64,000 bases of DNA from Streptomyces althioticus (GTDB lineage Bacteria; Actinomycetota; Actinomycetes; Streptomycetales; Streptomycetaceae), in the NCBI GenBank assembly GCA_014649355.1, contig BMSW01000009.1, forward strand, positions 1 through 64,000. Direction: 5' to 3'. Made by a program: the position numbers and the translations under genes. The notes beneath the pieces are model-generated. The model did not search any database. It saw nothing but the letters and a program-made list of their open reading frames with translations, and was not told the origin of the DNA. Shown here piece after piece: positions 53,179-62,155 of this stretch (positions are counted from its first letter, which is position 1; each line of letters starts with the position of its first letter).

Positions 53179-54453
53179 ATGAAGCATCGCGGCAGACACC
53201 GCCGCCGCCGCAGAGGCAGAGCGCTGCGCGCCACGCTGGCCGGTACGGCCCTGGCGCTCACCGCGGCCGCCACCATGATCAGCACCTCGCAGGCCACCGA
53301 CGCCGACGACCCCGGCGCGCTGAAGCCGCTCACCGCGGCCGCCGACACCGCGCCGCTGCGGCTGGCCGAGCACGCCGTGCCGGGCGCCGAACTGGACCGT
53401 CTCAGCGCGTCGATGGGTCCCGCCGTGGGCGTGGGCGCCGTCCTCGCCGACCCGGACGGGGCCCTGGAGGACGCCGACGACTGCACGGACGAGGACCGGC
53501 GGGCGCTGCCCGTCGAACCGGCCGTGACGACGGCGTACTGCTGGCCGGAGCGGGACACCGACGGCTGGCGGGCCGGCGCGGTCACCACGTCCGGGGACGC
53601 CGACGAGGACGGCCGCTGGGGCGCGCACCGGGTGGTCCTGTCCGGCTGGACCCGCAGCTCGGGGACGCCCGCCGAGCAGGGACTCGCGCGGATCGCGTTC
53701 GTGGCCGCCGACGACGACCGGACGCCGCGCTACACCTGGGCGCTGCTCGCGGTTCCGGTGGACGGCGGGCGGGACTTCCGCGGGCTGGGCTCCGACGTGT
53801 CCGGGATGGTCTGGTACCAGGACAAGCTGCTCGTCACGGCGGGCCGGGGCGAGGGCGACGCGCTGTACGTGTACGACCTGGACCGGGTGCAGCGGGCCAC
53901 CGTGGACGCCGGGACCGTGGGGCGGGTGCCCGGCGGCTGGTCGGCGGCGGGCGCGCGGTACGTGCTCCCGGCGGTCGCCTCCTACGCGACGGCGGGCGCG
54001 GACGCGCCGCGGCCCGGCGGCATCGCCCTGGACCGCGGCTCCGTGCCCCACGGTCTGGTGGTGCACGAGGCGACGGCCCCGGACGAGGAGGGCCCGACCC
54101 GGCTGTGGCGGTACGCGTTCGGTCCGCGCCCGGGGTACGGCCCGCTGCTGCGGACGGAGCCGGTCGCGGTGTACGAGACGAAGCTGACGCGGGTGCGCGG
54201 GGTGCTGGCGCACCGGTCCGACTGGTACGTCAGCCGTGCCACGGGCGCGCCGGAGGAGCGCGGCACGCTGTGGCGGCAGGACACGAGGGGCGCGAGCCCG
54301 GTGCGCTGCGGCGCGGACGAGACGTACCGCTGCTGGAGCGGGCCCGCGACGTCCCTGTCGTACTGGCAGGCGACCGGGGACGTGTGGTCGCAGTCGGGGC
54401 GGATGCTGTTCGCGCTGCCGCTGGCGGCGGTCGACGAGGCGCTGGAGCGGTAG
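53179..54453 (+). CDS. Secreted protein of unknown function
   Basis: A 424-residue protein with an Arg-rich start (MKHRGRHRRRRRGRALRATL), a hydrophobic signal core (AGTALALTAAATMISTSQAT) and probable cleavage near residue 40. The mature part is acidic with repeated Trp, Gly and Asp turns (VSGMVWYQDKLLVTAGRGEG; LTRVRGVLAHRSDWYVSRAT), suggesting a beta-propeller-like body. Similar proteins are common in Streptomyces; no enzyme motif is seen. ATG 53179 has GGGAGG upstream. Confidence 0.8.
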   Translation: MKHRGRHRRRRRGRALRATLAGTALALTAAATMISTSQATDADDPGALKPLTAAADTAPLRLAEHAVPGAELDRLSASMGPAVGVGAVLADPDGALEDADDCTDEDRRALPVEPAVTTAYCWPERDTDGWRAGAVTTSGDADEDGRWGAHRVVLSGWTRSSGTPAEQGLARIAFVAADDDRTPRYTWALLAVPVDGGRDFRGLGSDVSGMVWYQDKLLVTAGRGEGDALYVYDLDRVQRATVDAGTVGRVPGGWSAAGARYVLPAVASYATAGADAPRPGGIALDRGSVPHGLVVHEATAPDEEGPTRLWRYAFGPRPGYGPLLRTEPVAVYETKLTRVRGVLAHRSDWYVSRATGAPEERGTLWRQDTRGASPVRCGADETYRCWSGPATSLSYWQATGDVWSQSGRMLFALPLAAVDEALER

Positions 54454-54524
54454 CGGCCCCACGGATGTCCGGCCTGTGGGCAGGCGTTCGACACGGATGT
54501 GCGGCGGATGGTTGTCTTTCGGAC

Positions 54525-55097
54525 ATGACGACCCTCTCCGTGACCACCTGGTCCCTGGAGCAGACCGCGCCCACCGATCTCCGTCCGGCCGCCGTGCCGG
54601 AGGGGGACGTGCGGGTGGTCCGCTCCGAGGTGCCCTCGCCCGAGTTCAGCCGGTTCCTGTACGCGTCGGTGGGCGGTGACATCCGCTGGACCGACCGGCT
54701 CGGCTGGTCGTACGCGCGGTGGCAGGAGCATCTGGAGCGGCCCGGCGTGGAGACGTGGGTCGCCCACGACCGGGGCACCCCGGCCGGGTACGTGGAGCTG
54801 GAGGCGCAGGACGAGGGGGTCGTGGAGATCCTCTACTTCGGGCTGCTGCCCGCCTTCCGCGGCCGGCGCATCGGCGGTCATCTGCTGTCGTACGGGGTGG
54901 CGCGCGCCTGGGACCTGGCCGACCGGTGGCCGGGGGTGAAGCCGACCACGCGGGTGTGGCTGCACACCTGCAGCAAGGACGGCGAGCACGCCATGGACAA
55001 CTATCTGCGGCGGGGTTTCCGGCTGTTCGACACCAAGGTGGAGGACGAGCCGGAGGTGGCCACGCCGGGCCCGTGGCCGGGGGCCTACTCCGCCTGA
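54525..55097 (+). CDS. GNAT family N-acetyltransferase
   Basis: A 190-residue protein with the GNAT core: GTPAGYVELEAQDEGVVEIL (central strands), then the acetyl-CoA loop LPAFRGRRIGGHLLSYGVAR (RxxGxG/A pattern), and NYLRRGFRLFDT. The substrate is unknown. ATG 54525 is used. A strong hairpin 39 bases past the stop ends the message and separates it from the sulfur operon. Confidence 0.87.
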   Translation: MTTLSVTTWSLEQTAPTDLRPAAVPEGDVRVVRSEVPSPEFSRFLYASVGGDIRWTDRLGWSYARWQEHLERPGVETWVAHDRGTPAGYVELEAQDEGVVEILYFGLLPAFRGRRIGGHLLSYGVARAWDLADRWPGVKPTTRVWLHTCSKDGEHAMDNYLRRGFRLFDTKVEDEPEVATPGPWPGAYSA

Positions 55098-55135
55098 GCG
55101 GCTCCGGCAAGACCGCTCGCACCGCATGTGACCAA

Positions 55136-55172
55136 GGACACCCTTGTCTCGCACACCGAGACAAGGGTGTCC
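55136..55172. terminator. Perfect 16-bp stem-loop terminator
   Basis: GGACACCCTTGTCTCG (55136-55151) and CGAGACAAGGGTGTCC (55157-55172) pair without mismatch around the loop CACAC. There is no strong T-run, as usual for Streptomyces. It lies after the GNAT gene and before the sulfite reductase leader, so it insulates the operon from upstream transcription. It could act on either strand. Confidence 0.85.
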
Positions 55173-55224
55173 ACATTTCGGATAACGGTGGACTGCCTCC
55201 AGATCGCCGTGCCAGGCTTCCGCC

Positions 55225-55308
55225 ATGCCTGGAACTGGAATCGCCTTGGTGAGTCGGCGGCACGTCGACCTCGGCCGCATGTCCAGCGCCATCTGTCCGG
55301 CGCGCTGA
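55225..55308 (+). CDS. Cysteine-containing leader peptide of the sulfur assimilation operon
   Basis: A 27-residue ORF, MPGTGIALVSRRHVDLGRMS then SAICPAR, ends 161 bases before the sulfite reductase gene. The pattern RRHVDLxRxSSAxC is one I recognise from putative leader peptides before sulfur-metabolism genes in Streptomyces. The single Cys codon (TGT) near the end suggests that charging of tRNA-Cys, or stalling there, tunes expression of the operon. Its ribosome site is weak. Too short for usual gene finders. Confidence 0.7.
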   Translation: MPGTGIALVSRRHVDLGRMSSAICPAR

Positions 55309-55469
55309 GAGCACCCAGCAGCGCCCGACACCCCTCTCCCCCTCCTTTGCTGCGCAAGGACGCGCACGACTCTGCCCGCGTGCGCGTAAACGCAGGTCAG
55401 AGCCGCTCCCCCGGCATGGCGCCCCGCGCCGAGAGACCATCCACCGCTGTCCCGAAGGACGTATCAACC

Positions 55470-57185
55470 ATGGCCGCCACCCCGCAGAAGCCTGCCGCCG
55501 CGCAGAAGCCTGCCGCCGCGACCCCCCGCCGCAAGGCGAGCCGTCACCGCGGAGAGGGACAGTGGGCGGCGGGGCACTTCACCCCGCTCAACGGCAACGA
55601 GCAGTTCAAGAAGGACGACGACGGTCTCAATGTGCGGACACGCATTGAGACGATCTACTCCAAGCGGGGCTTCGACTCGATCGACCCCAACGACCTGCGC
55701 GGCCGCATGCGGTGGTGGGGCCTCTACACCCAGCGCAAGCCCGGCATCGACGGCGGCAAGACGGCGATCCTGGAGCCGGAGGAGCTGGACGACGAGTACT
55801 TCATGCTGCGGGTGCGCATCGACGGCGGCGCGCTGACCACCCGGCAGCTGCGCGTCGTCGGTGAGATCTCGCAGGAGTTCGCGCGCGGCACCGCGGACAT
55901 CACGGACCGGCAGAACGTCCAGTACCACTGGATCCGCATCGAGGACGTGCCCGAGATCTGGGACCGCCTCGAGGGCGTCGGCCTGTCCACGGTCACCGCC
56001 TGCGGCGACACGCCCCGCGTGATGATCGGCTCCCCCGTCGCGGGCATCGCCGAGGACGAGATCATCGACGGCACGCCGGCGCTGGAGGAGATGAAGCGCC
56101 GCGTCCTGGGCAACCAGGCGTACTCGAACCTGCCCCGCAAGTTCAAGACGGCCATCTCCGGCTCGCCGGTGCTCGACGTGGTGCACGAGATCAACGACGT
56201 GGCGTTCGTCGGCGTCCGCCACCCCGAGCACGGGCCCGGCTTCGACCTTTGGGTCGGCGGCGGCCTGTCGACCAACCCCAAGCTGGGCGTGCGGCTTGGG
56301 GCCTGGGTGCCGCTCGAGGACGTGCCGGACGTGTACGAGGGCGTCCTGTCCATCTTCCGCGACTACGGCTACCGCCGGCTGCGCAACCGCGCCCGGCTGA
56401 AGTTCCTGGTCGCCGACTGGGGCGCGGAGAAGTTCCGTCAGGTGCTCGAGGACGAGTACCTGAAGCGCAGGCTGACCGACGGTCCGGCGCCCGCCGAGCC
56501 GGTGTCGCGCTGGCGCGACCACATCGGGGTGCACCGCCAGAAGGACGGCCGCTTCTACGTCGGCTTCGCGCCGCGCGTCGGCCGGGTCGACGGCGCCACC
56601 CTCACCAAGATCGCGGACGTCGCGGAGGCGCACGGCTCGGGCCGGGTGCGCACCACCGTCGAACAGAAGATGATCATCCTCGACGTCGAGGAGTCCCAGG
56701 TCGACTCCCTGGTGGAGTCCCTGGAGGCGCTGGACCTCAGCGCCCGCCCCTCGCCGTTCCGGCGCGGCACCATGGCCTGCACCGGCATCGAGTTCTGCAA
56801 GCTCGCCATCGTCGAGACCAAGGCGCGCGGCGCCTCGCTGATCGACGAACTCGAGCGCCGCATGCCGGAGTTCGACGAGCCGATCACCATCAACCTGAAC
56901 GGCTGCCCCAACGCCTGCGCCCGTATCCAGGTCGCGGACATCGGTCTCAAGGGCCAGCTCGTGCTGAACGACCGGGGCGAGCAGGTCGAGGGCTACCAGG
57001 TGCACCTCGGCGGCGCGCTCGGCCTGGAGGCCGGGTTCGGCCGCAAGGTGCGCGGCCTGAAGGTCACCGCGGACGAGCTGCCGGACTACATCGAGCGGGT
57101 GCTGAAGCGTTTCGAGGCGGAGCGCGAGGACGGCGAGCGGTTCGCGTCCTGGGCCACCCGCGCCTCCGAGGAGGCCCTGTCGTGA
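55470..57185 (+). CDS. sirA: Ferredoxin-dependent sulfite reductase
   Basis: A 571-residue assimilatory reductase that converts sulfite to sulfide with six electrons, using siroheme and a 4Fe-4S cluster. The shared ligands are in ACTGIEFCKLAIVETK and NLNGCPNACARIQVADIG (CX5C...CX3C). Substrate-binding Arg regions are FARGTADITDRQNVQYHWI and TACGDTPRVM; the Cys in the latter matches the Tyr-Cys crosslink of mycobacterial SirA. An Ala/Pro/Lys-rich N-terminal tail precedes the enzyme. It resembles SirA rather than nitrite reductase, and the sulfate-assimilation neighbours confirm this. It heads the operon after a leader peptide; its stop overlaps the next start. Confidence 0.92.
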   Translation: MAATPQKPAAAQKPAAATPRRKASRHRGEGQWAAGHFTPLNGNEQFKKDDDGLNVRTRIETIYSKRGFDSIDPNDLRGRMRWWGLYTQRKPGIDGGKTAILEPEELDDEYFMLRVRIDGGALTTRQLRVVGEISQEFARGTADITDRQNVQYHWIRIEDVPEIWDRLEGVGLSTVTACGDTPRVMIGSPVAGIAEDEIIDGTPALEEMKRRVLGNQAYSNLPRKFKTAISGSPVLDVVHEINDVAFVGVRHPEHGPGFDLWVGGGLSTNPKLGVRLGAWVPLEDVPDVYEGVLSIFRDYGYRRLRNRARLKFLVADWGAEKFRQVLEDEYLKRRLTDGPAPAEPVSRWRDHIGVHRQKDGRFYVGFAPRVGRVDGATLTKIADVAEAHGSGRVRTTVEQKMIILDVEESQVDSLVESLEALDLSARPSPFRRGTMACTGIEFCKLAIVETKARGASLIDELERRMPEFDEPITINLNGCPNACARIQVADIGLKGQLVLNDRGEQVEGYQVHLGGALGLEAGFGRKVRGLKVTADELPDYIERVLKRFEAEREDGERFASWATRASEEALS

Positions 57186-57361
57186 GCGAGCGGGCGGCGC
57201 CGTTCCACTGCCCCTACTGCGGCGACGAGGACCTGCGCCCCAGCGAGGAAGGGCACGGCGCGTGGGAGTGCGCGGCCTGCAACCGCGCCTTCCGGCTGAA
57301 GTTCCTCGGGCTGCTGGCCCGGGGTCTGGACCGATCCGACACGGGAGGGGACCCGGAATGA
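57182..57361 (+). CDS. Small zinc-ribbon protein between Sir and CysH
   Basis: A 59-residue protein: the GTG at 57182 overlaps the Sir stop (GTGA) and its TGA overlaps the ATG of cysH (ATGA). Two pairs of Cys, CPYCGDEDLRPSE and WECAACNRAFRLK, form a rubredoxin/zinc-ribbon-like site about 15 residues apart. The overlap on both sides shows it is a true gene. Such a small protein occurs at this place in actinobacterial sulfur operons; its role is unknown. Electron transfer to Sir or metal handling is possible. Confidence 0.8.
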   Translation: MSERAAPFHCPYCGDEDLRPSEEGHGAWECAACNRAFRLKFLGLLARGLDRSDTGGDPE

Positions 57362-58068
57362 CGGCCGTATCGGACGAGCGCGGCACCGTCGAGTTGCGGG
57401 AACTGGCCGAGCAGGCGGGCCGGGACCTGGAGGACGCTTCCGCACCGGAGATCCTCCGGTGGGCGGCCGACACGTTCGGCAAGCGCTTCTGCGTGACCTC
57501 CTCCATGGAGGACGCGGTGGTCGCCCACCTCGCCTCCCGGGCCCTTCCCGGGGTGGACGTGGTGTTCCTCGACACCGGCTACCACTTCCCCGAGACCATC
57601 GGCACCCGGGACGCCGTGGAGGCCGTGATGGACGTCAACGTCATCACCCTCACCCCCCGGCAGACGGTCGCCGAGCAGGACGCCGAGTACGGCCCGAAGC
57701 TGCACGACCGCGACCCGGACCTGTGCTGCAGGCTGCGCAAGGTGCGGCCGCTGGAGGAGGGCCTGAAGGACTACCTGGCCTGGGCGACCGGCCTGCGCCG
57801 CGACGAGTCCCCGACCCGGGCGAACACCCCGGTCGTCGGCTGGGACGAGAAGCGGCGGAAGGTGAAGATCTCCCCCATCGCCCGGTGGACCCAGGACGAC
57901 GTGGACGCCTACGTCGCCGAGCACGGCGTCCTCACCAACCCGCTCCTCCAGGACGGTTACGCCTCCGTGGGCTGCGCCCCCTGCACCCGCCGCGTGCTGG
58001 AGGGCGAGGACGCCCGCGCCGGCCGCTGGGCGGGCAGCGCCAAGACCGAGTGCGGACTGCACGGCTGA
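57358..58068 (+). CDS. cysH: Phosphoadenylyl/adenylyl-sulfate reductase
   Basis: A 236-residue thioredoxin-dependent reductase producing sulfite from APS or PAPS. Family motifs are SSMEDAVVAHLASRALPGVD, FLDTGYHFPETI and the C-terminal TECGLHG. Paired cysteines CCRLRKVRPLEEGLKD and GCAPCTRRVLEGEDARAGRW indicate a 4Fe-4S cluster, the type that prefers APS. An APS kinase gene follows, so PAPS may be made for other uses, or the enzyme accepts both. The start overlaps the zinc-ribbon stop. Confidence 0.92.
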   Translation: MTAVSDERGTVELRELAEQAGRDLEDASAPEILRWAADTFGKRFCVTSSMEDAVVAHLASRALPGVDVVFLDTGYHFPETIGTRDAVEAVMDVNVITLTPRQTVAEQDAEYGPKLHDRDPDLCCRLRKVRPLEEGLKDYLAWATGLRRDESPTRANTPVVGWDEKRRKVKISPIARWTQDDVDAYVAEHGVLTNPLLQDGYASVGCAPCTRRVLEGEDARAGRWAGSAKTECGLHG

Positions 58069-58106
58069 CCGCCATGACCGCGCCTTCGACGAACCAGGAG
58101 AACCAC

Positions 58107-58643
58107 GTGACGACCGGAGCCACCGTCTGGCTCACGGGTCTGCCGAGTGCGGGCAAGACCACCATCGCGCACGAACTCGCCGCCCGGCTGCGCGAACAGG
58201 GCCGGCCCACCGAGGTGCTCGACGGCGACGAGATCCGCGAGTTCCTCTCGGCGGGCCTCGGCTTCAGCCGCGAGGACCGGGACACCAACGTGCAGCGCAT
58301 CGGCTTCGTCGCCGAACTGCTCGCCCGCAACGGCGTGCTGGCGCTCGTCCCGGTGATCGCCCCGTACGCCGACAGCCGCGAGGCCGTCCGCGCCCGCCAC
58401 GAGACGAACGGCACGCCGTACGTGGAGGTGCACGTGGCGACGCCGGTGGAGGTGTGCTCCGTCCGTGACGTGAAGGGCCTGTACGCCAAGCAGGCGGCGG
58501 GTGAGCTGACCGGGCTCACCGGCGTCGACGACCCGTACGAGGAGCCCGAGAAGCCCGATCTGCGCATCGAGTCGCAGCACCAGACCGTGCAGGAGTCCGC
58601 GGCGGCCGTTCACGCCGTGCTCAGCGAAAGGGGACTGGCATGA
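58107..58643 (+). CDS. cysC: Adenylyl-sulfate kinase
   Basis: A 178-residue kinase that phosphorylates APS to PAPS. Walker A is LTGLPSAGKTT. Other motifs: VLDGDEIREFLSAGLGFSRE, DRDTNVQRIGFVAELLARNG, PYADSREAVRARH and DVKGLYAKQAAGELTGLTGV, the substrate-binding lid. GTG 58107 is chosen for AGGAG six bases upstream; ATG 58074 is in frame. The stop overlaps the CysD start as ATGA. Confidence 0.92.
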   Translation: MTTGATVWLTGLPSAGKTTIAHELAARLREQGRPTEVLDGDEIREFLSAGLGFSREDRDTNVQRIGFVAELLARNGVLALVPVIAPYADSREAVRARHETNGTPYVEVHVATPVEVCSVRDVKGLYAKQAAGELTGLTGVDDPYEEPEKPDLRIESQHQTVQESAAAVHAVLSERGLA

Positions 58644-59578
58644 CGACCGCCGCCACCACTGTCGAGGAGGGTACGGACAGCCCGTACGCCCTCTCCCACC
58701 TGGACGCCCTCGAGTCGGAGGCCGTGCACATCTTCCGTGAGGTGGCGGGTGAGTTCGAGAAGCCGGTGATCCTGTTCTCCGGCGGCAAGGACTCCATCGT
58801 CATGCTGCACCTGGCGCTGAAGGCGTTCGCGCCCGCGCCGGTGCCGTTCGCGCTGCTGCACGTGGACACCGGGCACAACTTCCCCGAGGTCCTCGACTAC
58901 CGCGACCGCACGGTCGCCGAGCACGGGCTGCGGCTGCACGTCGCCTCCGTGCAGGACTACATCGACCGCGGGGTCCTCAAGGAGCGTCCCGACGGCACCC
59001 GCAACCCGCTGCAGACGCTGCCGCTCACGGAGAAGATCCGCGAGGAGCGCTTCGACGCGGTGTTCGGCGGCGGCCGGCGGGACGAGGAGAAGGCCCGCGC
59101 CAAGGAGCGGGTGTTCTCGCTGCGCGACGAGTTCTCCCAGTGGGACCCGCGCCGCCAGCGCCCCGAGCTGTGGAACCTGTACAACGGCCGGCACGCCCCC
59201 GGCGAGCACGTCCGCGTGTTCCCGCTGTCCAACTGGACCGAGCTGGACGTGTGGCAGTACATCGCCCGCGAGGACATCGAACTGCCCCAGATCTACTACG
59301 CGCACGAGCGTGAGGTCTTCAAACGCGGCGGCATGTGGCTGACCGCGGGCGAGTGGGGCGGCCCGAAGGACGGCGAGACGGTCGAGAAGCGCCTGGTGCG
59401 CTACCGCACCGTCGGCGACATGTCCTGCACCGGCGCCGTCGACTCCGACGCCGACACCATCGAGAAGGTGATCACGGAGATCGCCGCCTCCCGGCTCACC
59501 GAACGCGGCGCCACCCGCGCCGACGACAAGATGTCCGAGGCCGCGATGGAAGACCGCAAGCGCGAGGGGTACTTCTAA
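58640..59578 (+). CDS. cysD: Sulfate adenylyltransferase subunit 2
   Basis: A 312-residue catalytic subunit of ATP sulfurylase, which makes APS from sulfate and ATP. The PP-loop is LFSGGKDSIVMLHLALKAF. Also seen are LHVDTGHNFPEVLDYRDRTV, FGGGRRDEEKARAKERVFSL, FPLSNWTELDVWQYIAREDI and RYRTVGDMSCTGAVDS. The start overlaps the CysC stop. It works as a heterodimer with CysN encoded two bases downstream. Confidence 0.94.
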   Translation: MTTAATTVEEGTDSPYALSHLDALESEAVHIFREVAGEFEKPVILFSGGKDSIVMLHLALKAFAPAPVPFALLHVDTGHNFPEVLDYRDRTVAEHGLRLHVASVQDYIDRGVLKERPDGTRNPLQTLPLTEKIREERFDAVFGGGRRDEEKARAKERVFSLRDEFSQWDPRRQRPELWNLYNGRHAPGEHVRVFPLSNWTELDVWQYIAREDIELPQIYYAHEREVFKRGGMWLTAGEWGGPKDGETVEKRLVRYRTVGDMSCTGAVDSDADTIEKVITEIAASRLTERGATRADDKMSEAAMEDRKREGYF

Positions 59579-59580
59579 GC

Positions 59581-60915
59581 ATGAGCACGATCACGCCCGA
59601 GGAGCTCTCGGCCACCACCCTGCTGCGTTTCGCTACCGCCGGCTCCGTCGACGACGGCAAGTCCACCCTCGTCGGCCGGCTGCTGCACGACTCCAAGTCG
59701 GTGCTCGCCGACCAGCTGGAGGCGGTGGAGCGCGCCTCCGCCGGCCGCGGCCAGGAGGCCCCCGACCTCGCGCTGCTCACCGACGGTCTGCGCGCCGAGC
59801 GGGAGCAGGGCATCACGATCGACGTGGCGTACCGTTACTTCGCCACGGCGCGGCGGCGGTTCATCCTCGCCGACACCCCTGGCCATGTGCAGTACACGCG
59901 GAACATGGTCACCGGCGCCTCGACCGCCGAGCTGACGGTGATCCTGGTCGACGCGCGCAACGGCGTGGTCGAGCAGACCCGCCGGCACGCGGCGATCGCC
60001 GCGCTGCTGCGGGTGCCGCACGTGGTGCTCGCCGTGAACAAGATGGACCTGGTCGGCTACGAGGAGCCGGTGTTCGCCCGGATCGCCGAGGAGTTCACGG
60101 CGTACGCCACCGGGTTGGGCGTGCCCGAGGTGACCGCGATCCCGATCTCGGCGCTGGTCGGCGACAACGTGGTGGACCCGTCCGCGAACATGGACTGGTA
60201 CGGCGGGCCCACCGTGCTGGAGCACCTGGAGACCGTGCCGGTCAGCCACGACCTGACCCGCTGCCACGCCCGGCTGCCCGTGCAGTACGTGATCCGGCCG
60301 CAGAGCCCCGAGCTGCCCGACTACCGCGGCTACGCCGGGCAGATCGCCGCCGGCACCTTCCGCGTCGGCGACGAGATCACCGTGCTGCCCTCGGGCCGCT
60401 CGACCACGATCACCGGCATCGACCTGCTGGGCAAGCCCGTCGACGTGGCGTGGACGCCGCAGTCGGTGACGCTGCTCCTCGCCGACGACATCGACATCTC
60501 CCGGGGCGACCTGATCGTCCCGGCGAAGGACGCCCCGGCCACCACGCAGGACCTGGAGGCGACCGTCTGCCACGTCGCCGACGAGCCGCTGACGGTCGGC
60601 CACCGCGTCCTGATCAAGCACGGCACCCGCACGGTCAAGGCGATCGTCAAGGACATCCCGTCCCGCCTCACCCTGGACGACCTGTCCCTGCACCCGCACC
60701 CGGGCCGGCTCACCGCCAACGACATCGGCCGCGTCACCATCCGCACCGCCGAACCGCTGCCGGCCGACACCTACGCAGACTCCCGCCGCACAGGATCGTT
60801 CATCCTGGTCGACCCCAACGACGGGACCACGCTGACCGCGGGCATGGTCGGCGAGTCCTTCGCCTCGCCCGACCCGGTCGACGACGGCACGGACGACGAC
60901 GGGTGGGACTTCTGA
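59581..60915 (+). CDS. cysN: Sulfate adenylyltransferase subunit 1 (GTPase)
   Basis: A 444-residue EF-Tu-like GTPase that drives APS synthesis by CysD. G motifs: GSVDDGKSTLVGRLLHDSKS, REQGITIDVAYRYFAT, ADTPGHVQYTRNMVTGAS and VNKMDLVGY. The C-terminal beta domains run to an acidic tail (DDGTDDDGWDF). It lacks a fused APS kinase domain, consistent with a separate CysC. Start ATG 59581, two bases after cysD. Confidence 0.94.
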   Translation: MSTITPEELSATTLLRFATAGSVDDGKSTLVGRLLHDSKSVLADQLEAVERASAGRGQEAPDLALLTDGLRAEREQGITIDVAYRYFATARRRFILADTPGHVQYTRNMVTGASTAELTVILVDARNGVVEQTRRHAAIAALLRVPHVVLAVNKMDLVGYEEPVFARIAEEFTAYATGLGVPEVTAIPISALVGDNVVDPSANMDWYGGPTVLEHLETVPVSHDLTRCHARLPVQYVIRPQSPELPDYRGYAGQIAAGTFRVGDEITVLPSGRSTTITGIDLLGKPVDVAWTPQSVTLLLADDIDISRGDLIVPAKDAPATTQDLEATVCHVADEPLTVGHRVLIKHGTRTVKAIVKDIPSRLTLDDLSLHPHPGRLTANDIGRVTIRTAEPLPADTYADSRRTGSFILVDPNDGTTLTAGMVGESFASPDPVDDGTDDDGWDF

Positions 60916-61019
60916 CCACCCGCCGGCCCTCCGCCGCCCCCGTAGTGCCCTGACCCGCCGACGGCCCGGCCGCGCGACCACCGCGCGGCCGCCGGCCGCC
61001 ACCGAGAGGACCGTTCCCC

Positions 61020-62150
61020 TTGCCTGCCACGACCGCCCTGCGCCGCGCCCTCGCGGTGACGGCCGTGCTGCCGTTGCTCGCCCTGGCCGCCTGCGGTTAC
61101 GGATCGCAGGCCAAGGACCCGGGCACCGCGCAGGTCGCCTCGGGTGCGAGGACCGACGATCTGGACGCCGTCCGGATCGGCTACTTCGGCAACCTCACCC
61201 ACGGCACCGCCCTGGTCGGCGCCGAGAAGGGGTTCTTCCAGAAGGAACTCAGGGGCACCGAGGCGAAGTACGCGGTGTTCAACGCCGGCCCGTCGGCGAT
61301 CGAGGCGCTCAACTCCGGCTCCCTGGACGTCGCCTTCCTCGGCCCGTCCCCGGCCGTGAACGGTTACACCAAGGCGGACGGCAAGAACCTGCGGATCGTG
61401 GGCGGTGCGGCCTCCGGCGGGGTGAAGCTGGTCGTGAACCCCGACAAGGTGACGTCCCTGGAGGACGTCGAGGGCAAGCGGATCGCGACCCCGCAGCTCG
61501 GCAACACCCAGGACGTGGCGTTCCTCAACTGGGCCGCCGAGCAGGGCTGGAAGGTCGACCCGCAGAGCGGCAAGGGCGACGTCACCGTCGTCCGCAGCGA
61601 CAACAAGGTCACCCCGGACGCCTTCACATCCGGCTCCGTGGACGGGGCCTGGGTGCCGGAGCCGACCGCTTCGCGGCTGGTCGCGCAGGGCGGCAAGGTG
61701 CTGCTGGACGAGTCGTCGCTGTGGCCGGACGGCAAGTTCGTCATCACCAACATCGCCGTCCGCCAGGAGTTCCTCGACGAACACCCCAAGGCCGTCGAAG
61801 CCGTGCTGCGGGCGTCCGTCGCGGCCAACCGGTGGATCAACGCCCACCCCGAGAAGGCCAAGGAGGCCGCGAACGCGCGGCTCGCGGCCGACACCGGCAA
61901 GCCGCTGCCCGCCGACGTGCTCGACCCGGCCTGGAAGTCGATCACGTTCCTGGACGACCCGCTGGCCGCCACCCTCAGGACCCAGGCAGGCCACGCCGTC
62001 GAGGCGGGCCTGCTGGAGCAGCCGGACCTGAAGGGCATCTACGACCTGTCCCTGCTCCGCAAAATCCTCCGGGCGGCCGGCCGGCCCGCCGTCGACGACG
62101 CCGGACTCGGCGTCGCCCGACCCGGATCACACACGCTTCCCAGGAGGTGA
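61020..62150 (+). CDS. ssuA: Sulfonate/alkanesulfonate ABC transporter, substrate-binding lipoprotein
   Basis: About 376 residues from TTG 61020 with GAGAGGA upstream. The signal peptide ends in LALAACG, so it is lipid-anchored outside the membrane. The mature domain matches the SsuA/TauA/NrtA type: RIGYFGNLTHGTALVGAEKG, FNAGPSAIEALNSGSLDVAF, GGVKLVVNPDKVTSLEDVEG and TPQLGNTQDVAFLNW. Its ATPase and permease genes follow. The sulfur operon context favours sulfonates or sulfate esters as ligand over nitrate. Confidence 0.88.
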   Translation: MPATTALRRALAVTAVLPLLALAACGYGSQAKDPGTAQVASGARTDDLDAVRIGYFGNLTHGTALVGAEKGFFQKELRGTEAKYAVFNAGPSAIEALNSGSLDVAFLGPSPAVNGYTKADGKNLRIVGGAASGGVKLVVNPDKVTSLEDVEGKRIATPQLGNTQDVAFLNWAAEQGWKVDPQSGKGDVTVVRSDNKVTPDAFTSGSVDGAWVPEPTASRLVAQGGKVLLDESSLWPDGKFVITNIAVRQEFLDEHPKAVEAVLRASVAANRWINAHPEKAKEAANARLAADTGKPLPADVLDPAWKSITFLDDPLAATLRTQAGHAVEAGLLEQPDLKGIYDLSLLRKILRAAGRPAVDDAGLGVARPGSHTLPRR

Positions 62151-62155
62151 CGACC

